Shown here piece by piece: positions 48,101 to 61,988 of a DNA stretch of 64,000 bases. The notes under the pieces are model-generated. The model made no database searches, had not been told where the DNA came from, and was given only the letters and a program-made list of their open reading frames with translations. Numbering within the stretch: position 1 is the stretch's first letter; each line of letters opens with the position of its first letter. The stretch spans positions 1-64,000 of the forward strand of contig VZSF01006866.1 of NCBI GenBank assembly GCA_013398295.1, in the 5' to 3' direction. A program made the translations under genes and the position numbers. This DNA is from Chionis minor (taxonomy: Eukaryota; Chordata; Aves; Charadriiformes; Chionididae).

Positions 48101-51100
48101 TGCATCCTTTCCCTTTGGAAAGCGGGGAACTAACTGTGTGTCACGGGGATGGATGATCTGCTGCTGTTCCTGCTGAGGGTGGCAGTGTGGTACCATCCTC
48201 AAACCCAGGGAAACCCTCTGCAGCAGCCTTTCTGATTCCGTAGGGATAACGTGCCTTCCTCCTGCAGCCTCCCAGCCCAGGGCACGGGCTCAGACTGGTT
48301 GCAGACCAGTAGAACAAGGGCTGATGGCCTCATTCAGGGGAGGTGCACGCAGCAGTATCTGTAAATAACAATTTAAAAAAAAAAAAAGTTATGCATGAGA
48401 AAGATTGGCCAAGGCAAGTTCTGTGGGGATTATCATTACCAGGGATGGTAATTCCAACGCCAGGAAAAGAGCAATTGTTTTAGCTTTTAAGGAAAACGCC
48501 TCTTCTGAGGAGCTGCTGGATATAAAGGTTTTGCTGACTTGGTAGCCACGGCAAGTTCGGTGTCAGCATGCTGGCACACGTAACCGGCTCGTGTAATGCA
48601 TGTGCTTTGTATAAAACACTGTCACACCTGCATTTAAAATGGTTGCTGTACCTGCAGTAGCAGGACAGATGATGATGAGCTGCTGACGCGGAGTTGTTTA
48701 ATGGCCGTAGACTGATGTTGAAAATATGTGGAGTAATGTAAAATTTGAATCTGTCTTTACAGTGTTGGCGGCTGATGAGTTCTGTTTGCAGCCAACGTAA
48801 CGTACAGGTGCAATGGCTTATTGCAGTCAGGAGCTTTATATAAGTATTTCTTTGTAGATGCATTTATATATCCCTTATCTAATCACCTCTCTGTATTATG
48901 TGACTAATTCTGCTTGTTTGAATGTGGGCGTTTGGGTAGTTCAGAGTGGGATTTCTCTCTTTATAAACACCATCATAAACTCTGGCTTAGTTTTGCAGTA
49001 CAAGCAGTTACCGTGTTGATAAAACTTTCTTTAACTCTAGAATGAAAAAATTCAAATTAACTTTTCTGCCTGTATTAATGAAAAGACAGTCTAAGCTATG
49101 GGGAAAATTAATTCTGTCATTGAGATTTTAGCGGCTATCCCTTGAAATGAAACCACTAATTTCAGACGCCTCACCACAAAACTCATTTTATTAGAGAGTA
49201 ATTTCTTTCCATGATAGCATCTCTATGATGTAATAAAATTGGGTCATTTTCTAATATGTTCTTGTGAGAGTTCACATTGAATGAAATGGTGTGTTTGCAC
49301 TTGTTTATTTTGAAGGGAACTTGAGACAATGATTCATATTAGAAATGGGGAAATTAGTGCAATAAATTTGAGTAGGCAAAATACAACCTGCTGAGTATTC
49401 AGGGCCTTGTATAGGCCATTTTCTTCAGTGTTTTATTATAAGTGAAAATTCAAAGTAACAGAACTGTAGCCTGGAAATACACCAAGAAGTTTAACCCCTG
49501 CAAGGAACCTGATTATTGAAAGTCAGGGGAGCTATTTATTTGCTAAAATACTGTCACTTAAACATTAATTGAATTTTAAACAACTACTGTTAAACCTTAA
49601 ATAGCTGTTCGCTTCAACTTACAGAGCTTATTTTTTTAAGAATTTTACCAAACTGGTCTAGATCTGTTACTGTTATAATGATTTCTTTTAATGCAAATTG
49701 AATTCAAACCCCCAAGTAGTACATTACTACTGTGCGTGAAAGTAGACACAGCACACTGGCATAAAAAACTCTGGAAGTTGTAGAGTAAAAATGTTCACAA
49801 GCCAAAGGAAATAGACTAGGAATAATGTTAAGATTAAAAAAAAAAAAAAAAAAAACTGGCATGAAATTAATATTTGTTTGTATAGTTAGCTTTAAACCAG
49901 GTCTTTAGCAATATTTCTACATGTGTACACTCCATAAGCAAAGAGTTGCAAGTGCCAATGCTGTTTATGCTGGCCAAGTTGTGTTTAAGCAGTAGAATTA
50001 CTAATACACCACATGCAATTACGAGACCAAAGATCTCAAAGCCTTCCCATTGTGGTAATGGCAGAGTTGTGCCCAGTGTCACCATACTGGGAGAGCTCTC
50101 TACTGGAGGTTGGAGGATTGCTAACACATCAGGAACAAGATTACAATATCACTTGCTAGAGCAAATGCTTTGATAAAATCTTCCATTATTTAAACTAATA
50201 TATTGGTTAAGCAATTTAATTTTTTAAGCCAAAAAATTGTGGCTGAAAATTTAGTTTATGTGGAATAGTTTTTTGTTTTTTAAATGACACGCTGAATGTT
50301 ACCATGGCACTCTCAATCATTGCCTCAGTATTGACAGACTTACATGAACATCTCTGGAGACTCTCTTTAAGTGAGCTATGTTGTTGCATTCAGTCTGCAG
50401 TCTTCATATTCTGTTCCCTAGAATAAAAAAAAAAAAATAAAATTGAGAACTATGAACACTTATGTTCCTGTTTCTGCAGTGTGATGTAAATGCACATAAT
50501 TCAGTTTTACTACATTTCTCAGGGAGAAGTAGCATTTTGGCATAGCGCGCATCAAAGAAGTTTAAAATCTATCAATCTGCTAAACAAATCTTGCAGCACA
50601 CTGAGTGGTAAGTTAGCATTCAACTACCAACATGCTTTTTAAATATCTCAAAAGACTGGGTTCCACTCGCTTTAGAAATGCTTTATTTGGAAAAGTTTCT
50701 GCTAACCACCTCTCTCAGAGCCTTAAGTCACTCCAGATATTTAAGTTGGATAGGTCAGGAAGGAGTTTCCTCTGCAACAGCTTTTTTGTTTACTTTTACT
50801 GGTTTCTTTACCTTAAAGAAAATAGGATCATATTTACAGTAGCATTCTTGAAATATTTCTAATTTGTTTGCATCTGCAGCTATATTTTCTTTACTTTCCA
50901 TTTGCGGTGGGAAGGGGGGGACAGGGCGGGGAGCATCTATCACTTAGTTTCCTTTCAAATCAGACGGTAAGGCTTTTAAGCTTAAGAAGTAATTATATTT
51001 TTATGAGGTACTTGAGGATAATACAGTAAATAAGTAATTCCCAGTCTGTGACATAAAAGCAATAAGCCTTTTTGGGACTATCAAATGCAGCTCTGAAATG

Positions 51101-51300
51101 TGATGGTAATAGTGGGAAATTGTATTGCAAATAAAAAGGTTTTACAGGGTAAAGTAAATTGCATATAATGCACGCAGGTTGTTTTCCACAAGTAAGTCAG
51201 AGAAGCTCAAGCAAGTTTGTGTTTTGGTTCCCTTTTGTTATACTGCTTAATTTCCACATTGAGAAAACACCAAGCCCAATATCCCCCCTCCAGCTGGCCA
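45133..51300. other. Intergenic sequence, no gene recognised
   Basis: AT-rich DNA with an A12-type tract at about 48373, A20 at 49836 and A12 near 50428. No coding similarity was recognised in any frame. Confidence 0.6.
49836..49855. repeat. A20 homopolymer
   Basis: Twenty consecutive A bases with no recognisable retroposed sequence immediately to the left. Confidence 0.97.
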
Positions 51301-52245
51301 GTTTTAACCTACATCAACTTTGAGCGATAATTTTTGGGATAGGTTATTGGGGTGAACTAGACTGAAGCGCAGGCAGCCCCAGAGTGTTTCCATAGTTCCC
51401 GCAGGGCCAAATCTAACTCCAGAAATGCACGTAAAGGGGCAAGAGTGTCGTGTCACCCCTGATGCTGCCGCGCTGGTGCTTCCTGTGGTGACCAGCACAG
51501 AGGAAACTCTTGCTGCTGTGCCATGGGACGTACAGCAAGAGTGTATCGGGTGGCGTTTACACATCAAAAAATGCAGAGAATATTTATACATGCTTCCTTG
51601 GGAAGCACGCTGTGGCACAAAATAAGACAGACACAATGCCTGGCTAGATCTCTCCCATGCGTTCCTGGCCATCTCCAGTGCTCGCTTGGGCAGCTGCTGG
51701 CAGCCTGCGGGGCAGCCCTCAGCCCGGGAGGGCTTTGCAGCCCAGAGCAGCCCAAGGATATGGACTAAACTTCTGGGATGCTTGCTGCTCTGCCAAGTCT
51801 AGGACTGTACCCACGCTGCAGAAAAACAGGGAGCTGTGACTGTCTCTTAACCCACGGGTGCCCACGGACCACAGACAAGGTCTGGTCTCCCTCTGGTTGG
51901 GGAGGGATGCAGGATACGGCGGCTGAGCGGCACAACGCGAGCATCCCCTCATCGCTACAGCGCATACGGGCACATTGCGTACGTGTAAGACACTTGCACA
52001 GCCTTGGGCGAGCCCCTGTCGCCGAGTTTCCCTGAGGACTGATTTAAATTCGGAAGAGATGCGTGTTTGCATCTAAGAAATGGCATAAATGCCACTCTGA
52101 TACGTTCTTTTGTTTTTATTAGTGATGGTGAGGCTTTAAACAGCTGTGAACAACTGAGGGAGGTGCAGGCAATCCTGGAAGGTACTGTGCTTTGGAGACG
52201 CTTCTCAAATCCAGTCCCACCTTCTCCACTGTCCGTAAAAAATTT
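51301..52245. other. GC-richer segment ending at an A19 tract
   Basis: About 0.9 kb with elevated GC and several overlapping frames of 60-120 codons on both strands, none with a known motif. The long frames are what GC-rich noncoding DNA gives by chance. The A19 on its right could be a retroposition tail for a plus-strand copy, but I cannot name a source. Confidence 0.35.
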
Positions 52246-52264
52246 AAAAAAAAAAAAAAAAAAA
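52246..52264. repeat. A19 homopolymer closing a GC-rich segment
   Basis: Nineteen consecutive A bases preceded by AAAAAATTT. It lies at the right end of the GC-richer segment at 51.3-52.2 kb. Confidence 0.97.
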
Positions 52265-55200
52265 GACCATAGGCCTGATAGAGGCATGTGTTCATGCCCA
52301 CCTGGGCAATGCTTTTTGTCGTATTTATCACGTCGACAGAGGAAATAAAAAAGGCCTATAGACACCCTGAATTAGGAGACTAAAGAAACAGGCAATCAAA
52401 GAATGGAGTAATCCTGTATTTTTTTTTTATTTTGTTAAGAATCTGGCACATGACAGCAGGAATATTTTTTTACATAAACTATCGCTGAACCTTAATGAAT
52501 CTCGCAGCGCTTAAATGTTCATTTCAACAGTTACCTGGGTTCAGCCGCTGAGTCCCCAGTGGCTGTGCAGTGGCACAGTTAATGCAGTCCGTGTCCTGCC
52601 TGGTGGCACTAAAGGAGGTGACTTGGCTGCTGCTGGTTTCAAGTTTCTAAATCCAGCCTGAATGACCAGTATTATTTTACTCTTGTGCTGGATTTTGGCT
52701 GAAGTCCCGAATTGCTCTTGAACTGGGATTTTTTGAATTGCAGTTGAGGGAGTAAGATCAGGACTCGGTGAGAAGTGCCTGAGGGACGGCGTTTGGCTAC
52801 TCGGCATTAGGATCTTGTTGTGTAGGATTTTTTTTGTTGCTTGTCTTATCCTTGCTTTTTTCTTTATAGTTACGTTAACAGTTCCTTAGAGGGTAAGGTA
52901 GGTTTATAGATTTCCTTCTTAAAAGGGTAATTGAGGGAAGGACTCAAGGAAGATGATTTATTCAAGAGTTGCGTGGCTGATGGATTCACAAGGATGCTAA
53001 AGGTACAGAAGAACACCTGGAAAGGGATACTGAAATGGCAGCAAGAAGGTAAAAAGGGATTGTGAGCAGAACTGGGTGAGTCTGGAGGGGTAACACTCAT
53101 GACCAGTGAGGGGGCCTGTCCTTCCCTCCTATAAATTAACGTAGGGCCAAGTTGTCTTTATTAAATCAGACTTTAAGGATGGATCATAAACATCCAACTT
53201 CCACTAGAAAGAGGTGATGAAAATTACCTGGAAGAATTCCAGCACAATTCTTACTTACTGGGAGGCTTCTACAAATGTGGGTTTAAATAAATAGTTTTAA
53301 TTAAGTCCGGCATTCCTGCATTTGGCCATTCCCATGCCCATAGAGTCAGCTAGAAATAGGGTCAGTCTGCAGAACTTTTGGATTCATGCTTTGGGGTGAA
53401 AAAAGGATGAGAAAAAAAATGGGGGGGGGAGGGAAGTCAACAGCCACAATGGTCCCCTTCAAATAAAGAGTAATTTACTAGTGAGGATAGGAACAATATT
53501 CTGTAGTTTAAACAAGAGCAGTTACGAGAACACCAGCAAATACTCTAACCACTAAAGACAGTAAACGCTAGCGTTCTGCAGGTGACCAATAAAACCATTT
53601 CATCAAAGTAGCTTTAAAATTATTTTTTTAATTATAAGTCTCGCTAAATAAGAAATGCAGCCAAACAACACTTCTCATAAATGAGTCCATTATGCAGTAG
53701 ATCTTCAGCTTGTCATAACTGTCCATTACTGCTATCATTATTATGTTACAAAGGATAAGTATATTAAATATATGCAAAACGCTTGCCAGGCCTCAGTTAT
53801 TGTCAGTCATTTAGAGAAATGATGATAGACTACTACATAAATTATTTAATACTCTGGTATACTGTAAATGCTGTCATATTTAACTTAGTCTTATAGACTA
53901 CGTCTGGAAACAATTTAAAGTAATGTTATTGCTGTTTTTTCTGAAGTAAAACAACTCTTCACGCTTTAAACTTCGTTTAGCAGTTTTTCTTTCAGAATTT
54001 CTTTGACATAAAAGCGCAATATGGGAGATGCCCTAAATCCTCTCCAGAGAGAAGAAACTGATTAAAAACTCAGATGAAAAAGCTTGATCTCAAAATATGA
54101 AAAGAGAAAATATTTTTGAGAGAAAATTACTCCCAGGAAGTGAGAGAAAGGAACAGTTAAAAGGGAAAGAGCAACCAATAGATGGGGGAAAGGAGCAAAG
54201 GAAAGTGAAACATTAAAAAATGAAAGAAAAATTAATGCTGAGGCAGGAGCTGAAGGCCAGCAATAGGAACTATGTAAGAAAAGGCTAACAGCTTGAGGTT
54301 GGCAGTGTTTGTACATGCTAATGTAGCCCCCTGACAGTTATTGCAGGAGCTCTGTAAGTTTAAGTGAGCGGTTGCTTTGGGAAAATGCATTTTCCTCTTT
54401 CATACTGCTAGGCAGGCCTCCTTCTCACTGAATTCCAGACTGTTCTTTAAAACGAAGTATAAAAAAATAAAATAATAATAATGAAAAGCAGTCAGAGCAA
54501 AAGAGAAGCAGAATAGACCATGGCTAATCTGCCAGCACGCAGAGGAAAAAACATTTTTCTCTGCCACAAAGAACCCTATTGTTCCTATGCTAAGTATTTA
54601 ATTTTGCCTGCATTTAAACCAAGCTGTCTTAAAGTCTGTTTTCTTACAATGGTAAAGCGTGTGCCAGTTACTGCGGCGGTGTACGGTGGCACAGCTTCAG
54701 GGAGGAGCCGACCTCTGCCTTTCCCAGGGACGTTCAGTTTCTCTCAGCCTGCTTACGTTGACTTTGGTGGAAAAGAGCGCGACCAGCCCTTTGCAGTTGG
54801 GAAATCTCACCACGTGTTCAACACGTAAGAGTTGAGGTTGCATGGGAAACAAGCCCGTGATAAGCCTGATCACTTTGGGAAATGTTGAATATTGACTGAT
54901 ACCCACGTATGTCCTTCTGGTAGATCTTATTAATGAATCCTCAGTGTATACACTTTCATATAGGCTTTGTCACAAAGTGTTGAAACTCAAAATTTAATTT
55001 GCTCTGAGTTAGGAAACTCCGCGTGCTTGGCTTTCTTTTCATAGCTAACAAAATTTAGGCAAGTATCACTATGCAGTGCATTTCCCTGGTAGGGCATCAA
55101 GTCGGGGAGATTCTCTCTGCTAATATTAGAAGAATTTCTCCTTTATTTAGCAGAAATGAAACTGCTATTCATATAAGCAAGCTGTTATTAACAGATAACT

Positions 55201-57253
55201 ACTCATGTAGTACTTTAAATAATTTCCTTCCACAGTCAGACAAACTCAGACTTGCAGTCATTACCCAGGGAGGAGGTGGAGAGGGCTGGGATGCCACTGT
55301 TTGCTCCAGCAGACCAGCTTGGCATATTCGTAAGAGAACAAACGAAGAGAGGAGCATGGGAGGGACTGTCAGTACACAAATATGATTTAACAGAACCAAA
55401 TAATAAGGATTTTTGATCCCACAACACTCTTGCTGAGACTACTTTTGCCTGTGATTGAAGCCTGAGGACTTTAAGTTACGAGAAGTGTACCAACAAACAT
55501 GGGATCCCGGCAAAATTGCTGGCTTTTTCAACTCAAGCTCAGACTGTCACTTGGGATTTCGGCTCTCTGTATTGCAAATTAAATTTAAAACAGTGGATGG
55601 TTGTCTTGAAAGCAAGTGGAAAACTCCATTTTTGTTGAGTCAAGCTCAGTTTGTAAAGATGTTACGCTTAAAGTTCCTGTATTTGTATCAAATCTTTGCA
55701 TGTCTGTGTAATTTCTTTGGTCATACGGAGTATAAATCTGGAGGAAAAAAAAAAATCCAAAGGAATATAGCTTAATAATACTTTAGTTTAGCCCATAAGA
55801 GGATGAAATATCTGAAATCTCCAAGTGTACTGACCTGGTATATTTTTACACTGTGTGGTATTGTTGCTTGGAGAAGTTCCTTGATTCTAAAAATAATCAT
55901 TTCTACACTGTTTTTTATCTCCAAGGTTACAAAATCTTTTTAACCTAGGTATAATTAAGATTACACCTATGAGATATATTTTTGGCATGCGACATTTTCT
56001 GTGACGTAGTGTTGTCCCAGTAGACACAGCTGAGTTCAGAGGAAGCGTGCTACACATAAGAGCAAACAGTAAAAGTGAAATCAGTAACTCCTACAGGCAG
56101 TTGTTTCCTTTCACAGCTCTTAGCGTTGGTCCAAATAATTTGCTTAATGACCCACGGGTCTTTAAAGACCAACTATCAATTTAGAGAAAGAAGTTCTATG
56201 TAAACATTAAACAAGAAATTTGAAATCTGAGTTAAGAAGTTGGAAATTTGACGTTCCCTAACAGGTTTGAAACTAGAATTATTCCTCAAATTAAGGTTTT
56301 AGACTATTTTCTTCCTTCAAAGTTTTTTAAGTAGTAGACTCAAAACCATAAAATGAATGGAACCGATGTGCCTCTCAGTTCAGAAGGCTAAAAACATGAA
56401 AAATGTTTTTGTCATGTTGTATTTTAATGTTTAATTATTTAATTCCATAAGGGCTAGGTCACATGAGGGTGTGATGAAAGCCTCTGATGCAGATAACAGA
56501 GCCGCTGTCCTAAAAGTGTGACAGTAAGGCCATGGCACATGTCAGATAACTGTTAGATAACAGTTTTTAAGTTAATATCTGCTCATAAAGGACTCTCTGG
56601 ACTGCCAGCTGTTATCCACCCCTCGCTGGGTGCAGCGGGGCTCGGGCACCCCAGCCTGCAGCGCTGGCCAGGGCTGAGCTGGGGGGCGGCAGCTGATGTC
56701 CTGCCTCCAGCTCCACATCCCTTCCGGAGCGGAGCTGCTCTGGTCCTGCTCCAGCAGTGCCACCCTCCTTACCCAAGTGTCACCCAGGGCTGCCAATGGC
56801 GGTATAAGCTTTTTTGCTTTGTGAATGCAACTACTGCTGTAGAATGAAATATCTGCTGCAATTATCACCTGCAGGACCTGAACAGGTTGTTAATTCCTTA
56901 TTCCAGGTGTAGTGAGCATGCTTGGGAAAGACTAGCACCGTACAAATAGGGTCTTGTCTGCCAATGAGAACTGATTTCAGAGCCTTCCAATTTGTAAACA
57001 AGTTAGTTGAGGTACCTAATTTGTGAGTGCCAGAAAGTAAGTTCGGCAAGAGCGTTTGAAATGTGATAGTTCTCTTGGAAAACAAACTGGTGCAGGAATT
57101 CCTTAAAAAGACAGTCGAGCATATTTGTCTAGTCCTTCATGAATCCTTTCAGTTGGGAGTATTTTTCAGACCTAAATCTTTCCTTCTCCATACCTATCTA
57201 CAGAATTTCATCCCTCTTGTAACTTCTTTTTTTTCAAAGGATGGTTGGGGGAA

Positions 57254-57292
57254 ATACTGAAATAACTATTTCATGTATACTGAAATAACTAT
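57254..57292. repeat. 16-bp direct repeat, 23-bp period
   Basis: ATACTGAAATAACTAT is present at 57254-57269 and again at 57277-57292, separated by 7 bases. Confidence 0.95.
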
Positions 57293-60200
57293 CATAGAAT
57301 ACAGTTTACAAAATAAAAGAAATTCTATTAAATCAATTATCTGTTGGTGCTTTAATAGTCAGACAGGTTGAAGATTTGAAGAGTTAGTGATTTAATGACA
57401 GAATGAGAGATACTGATATATTTCACTTCAGAAAAAAATACTTTCCATTTGAAAAGACTCAGCCATCTGATGATGCTGAGATGTAGAAAGGCTATTCCTA
57501 GAACCAAGACTGTTGGATAAGAATATACTTACACATTTAAGTAGGTGAAGACACTGTTGAAATTATACGGGAAAACACTGACAATACAAATGACAGTTTA
57601 AACTGGATGCCAAGTTGGAGATGTGTTCATGGAAAAAGTGGGTGAAGGATGCTTCCTGAGCGCTGAATAATTAAAGCATACATTTCGGTATATAAAACAG
57701 CTCAAGGAGAAAAAGGGAAAGGTGATTTGAAATTATATAGGTGTATTTAGTAAGGGGGTAGATCTGTACCTTCATTACAGGATAAGGAATGCAGTGTTGA
57801 AGTTAATCACTTGGAGTTGGTGGTGGAAAAGGGAAGTCCACTGAGAGAAACAGAAGGACCGGAAAGCCATTTCTGTGTTGATATACATGAATCTATGGAA
57901 CCCAAACTGATTCTCCTTTGCTAACATGAATAACAATAATATTCTGTATTTCATAGATAATTGCATAATAATAATAATTCATAATGATAAATTATGTATT
58001 TCATAAAATTACAAGTCAGTTTCCCAATTTAGGATTGAGTGTGAAGCTCAGTGCAGCTGGAAATAATCAGACTTAACTTAATAAATTTTCCCCAAATTTA
58101 TAGATCAAGGTAAGTACCAAAAAAAAATGTTTTGCTTTAAACATAAATAGTTACTTAATTCTTTCTGTGAATTCAAAGATAATTGACATGAGGTGAGGAT
58201 GACTTTGTATAAAGCAAAAATACTAGAACCTGTGGAAGTAATTAATGTCAATCTCCAGTAAATGAAGATATACCAGTTTCTAAAATTCAGGATGGTTTTG
58301 AAGTCTCTGTCCTTTTTCTCCCCATTTTTGTCTGTCTGTTGAAGTGCAAAACTGAAAAAGAGAACATGAAACCTCCCAGAGACTAAATAAAGATGACCAC
58401 ACTGAAATGCTTGTGTCCAAGGTCATGTAAGGTATACATACATTCACATGGAGAAAAATCTCATCTCGAGAATCGGAAAGCAAGTCTGAAAATATCTGAG
58501 AACTGACATCTCTCTATAGATAGTTCTCAGTGGTGCTCAGGGACATGCATAAACTCAGCACAGGCATGTGCTGAAATCAAGTCGGGTGTAAAGAGGGCAG
58601 CAGGTTTTTACAGTTACAAAGGTTTAGTGGTTTTCTTTTCAGTAAAGGGTTTCCCTTTTGGTAAAGCACATAAAGTGGTGCTTAATTACTTCCCAAAGCA
58701 AAGGCTACTTTCCGTAGCTCTGTTGGAAGGGAGAACACGTTATGCTTCTAGAACACAGCAAAGCAGGTGGGCTGAATTATCATGGGTATATTTATGGCTA
58801 TGGGTAACAAACATATGCAAATTAGAGATGCTCAGTATTTTTAAGATCTCTCCTGTTTAGCCACTGTCTTCAGATAGTCCCTCTGGATGGATGCAGTCAA
58901 CTTCTCTTCTGCTATTGACTGAGTAACACCTGATGGACAATGTGCCTGTGTGCCGCCGCTGGTTTTCCTCTGTGGATGCTCACTTATTAAAAACCAAATC
59001 ACTTAACAGAGGGTGAGTGGGTAGTGGGTAGTCAGGCTGAATTCAGACATTGAAAAAAGTATTTATTTTAAAGTTATTCTTTTTCATTTAACGCATATTT
59101 TCCACATTCTGCCTACTTTTATCCTTTTGAAGAAATATTAAAACTGAGTGACTTAATCTGATCTAAATACGTACAGTTCTTTTTTGAAAGTAGCCGTTTT
59201 AGGGTGATTTGTATATTTATTTTTGTCTTAGCTACGGATGTGTTGCATGATAAATTAACAGGACAAAAATTAATTTTGGTCATAAAGCGCCACAGAGGAG
59301 CTAGCAATAAAATTGTCTCCTTTCTTCAGCCTTAAGATAACAATTTTTCAAGGCCTACATGCATGTTACTGATTTATTTTTCTTATTTTCATTCTGTAAT
59401 TTACTAAGTTTGGGAGGTATTTTGAAATTCTGTTTGTTAGACGTGGCAACCAGTACTACCTTTTCTTATCAATTCATGGTATATTTACTACTGATTTTTC
59501 TTGTTATATCCTCTCAGAGCTTTGAGGTTAATGAAAAACATCACGTGTTCCCTTTTTAGGATATAGATACTTTTTTTTATACTAAGTTGTAGAGCTTATG
59601 AAGACTAACTGCTTTTGCTTTTAGTATCTCTGAAAGACAAATAAAGGTAGTCCTAGAATCTTTAATGATATTGCAAGATAATGGCATTGAAAGTATGTTG
59701 AATCTATAGAATTGTATTATATAGAATATATATGTAACATAGAATATATGTAATATATAGAATGGTATTGCAAGCCTGTTATCGAGCTACAGTTAATAGA
59801 TAATTTGCTAAAGGATACGTAAACTAGGTTGGCATTTTAAGGCGTTAGAAAATGGGCATTTGGTACTGCTCCTTTCACATGACATTTCAGTGTCCATCAT
59901 TCGTGTGGCTTCTGTTATTCTGAGGCTGTGTGGGAACTTGTTTGCACATTTTGACGAAGTTTTGTGGATTTTTAACAATAAGAGTGTTAACTTGATTCAT
60001 TTATTTTGTAAAAATACAATTTGTCTTCAATAGCCATGAGTGTTTAGAGGAAGAAACCTAACAAATTAACTAGAAAGCTGATTCACCTCTACAAACAAAA
60101 ACAGGAACTTTTTTTTTTTTTTTGCCAGTTTCAATGAACATCATTACCTCTGTGCTGTCGGTTTTGCAGTCATCACACAAAACCAGTCAATAACTAATTA

Positions 60201-61956
60201 ACAGGTTGGCCTGCAGATTTGTCATCCAAGCACTATGCTCCCTATAATCACAAAAATCATAAATGGAGCTGAGCAAAGACTATTAAACTTGACCGTGAAT
60301 GGAGAAGGAAACAGCCAGCAGAGATGGTGACAGCGTGGAGGCTGAGTAACAGAAAAGCTAGATATAGTTTTCTCTATTGCACTTCAAAGGAAAATAGCAT
60401 CAGGATCTCTGAGGAAATTACGTTAAAGTGGAAGAGGAACCAGCAATACAGATAAGGTCTGATGCAAGAAGCAACAAAGAAATTAAAGGAGCTTGTATTG
60501 GGGCTGAACAATAGAGAAGAGTAACATTTATTGATGACTAAAAAGAGGTGGAGAAGAAATGCAATAAAAATGGTGTTATCTTAGAGATGCTACACAGGTT
60601 TTGGGTGACAAGATCTGTTAAGTATCAGTACAAAGACAGCACAGGGTCACCCTTTGGGAATAAGGTTACAAATATCTAAACCAAGACAAGGAACTAAGAT
60701 GAAGTGAAAGAACTTAAGTCATTTTTATAGATAATGCATTTAGTTTAAGGCTAAGGATCAATACTTATTTGCAGCAAAATGAAGCTGAAGGTCATTTAAT
60801 CTTTTAACCTAAATACCAAAAGTAATTCTTCCTCTTTCAGGGAATTGCATTCTTTAAAAATAATGCTCAGTGCACACAAATATTGTAGAGCTTGTCGCTT
60901 GTTTGTCTGCTTATTCAGGAGTCATCCGAGAGGTTTCCTTTTCACAAAGGAAGTGTTTTGGGTATCTAGATTAAGCATTTGAACTTCAGCTATTGCAGAG
61001 GAGCCTGGAGATGTGGGGAGGACTTGGCCTACTGTGTTGTGAAAGCTGGCAAGTCTGAGGTGATTGCAATGTGGGATGCGAGGGCCAAGAAGCAAGAAGC
61101 TGTAAACAGAAAAAAAAAAACAAAACCACCCAAAAAACAAAGAACAAAAACTTGGCATAATTAGTGGTTTGGGTTATTTGTGTGCCCCTCTCCTCTGCCT
61201 TCCTTTCCAGAAGGAAGCTGTCCTAACCGCTTGGATCAACCCCCCTTTGAAGGGAATTCTGCTCCCGCTGGTCCCAGCCATTTAACTTGCCCACTGCCTT
61301 TCTGGAGACCTTCACTGTTTGTCATCTGCTGCAGAGATGCTGGGCATGGAGGGCTGGGTACCTGCTGCTCCCCTTCCCAGCGCTGCCAGCTGGCAGGTGG
61401 TGACATGAACCAGCACACTGGGACTAAAGGTCTGGGAAAGCCTGAGGAATACTCGGCCTGTCTCTGCTAAGGCCAATGTTTACACGCAGTTTCCTGAAGC
61501 TGCCACTCCATTCTGTTGCTGAAACACACAGAGAGTGATACGCCGTCCTGTAAACAGATGACATACCACCAGGCTATGCCCCTAAGCAAACACGGACACG
61601 GATGATTTTGATATTGTTCTTGAGACTGGTGATGGGATGGCCTGTTTCTGTTTAAAATATTTCAGCTGTTTTCATACCAATTCTTTCTGTCGAAACAAGC
61701 TATTCATGTTTCTAATGCCTGTAGGTTTGTTCCCAGGCTCCCTGACTCTCTTTTTCTATGGCTGTTTCCTTCCCTCATCCCGAAGCTGAGAGTTTGTGGC
61801 CCTGGATTCCAGCGTTATCGCCTTGGTTCCTTCTGTCTCCTGTTTGCTGGAAATGGAGTTAACGTGTCCCAGCGCTCACTCGCTCTTGTTCCTTTTCCGA
61901 GTCCCCGAGGCAGCATACCTCATCTGCAAAACAGCGAGCGCCAGACGTCTACAGAG

Positions 61957-61988
61957 TTTCACGGTTTTAGACTTTCACGGTTTTAGAC
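61957..61988. repeat. Exact 16-bp tandem duplication
   Basis: TTTCACGGTTTTAGAC occurs twice head to tail with no mismatch, indicating a recent slippage-type duplication. Confidence 0.97.

Noticed and set aside
48480..48863. 127-codon minus-strand open frame as a gene
   Set aside because: Composition is that of noncoding DNA, there is no recognisable motif and no supporting splice or promoter signal.
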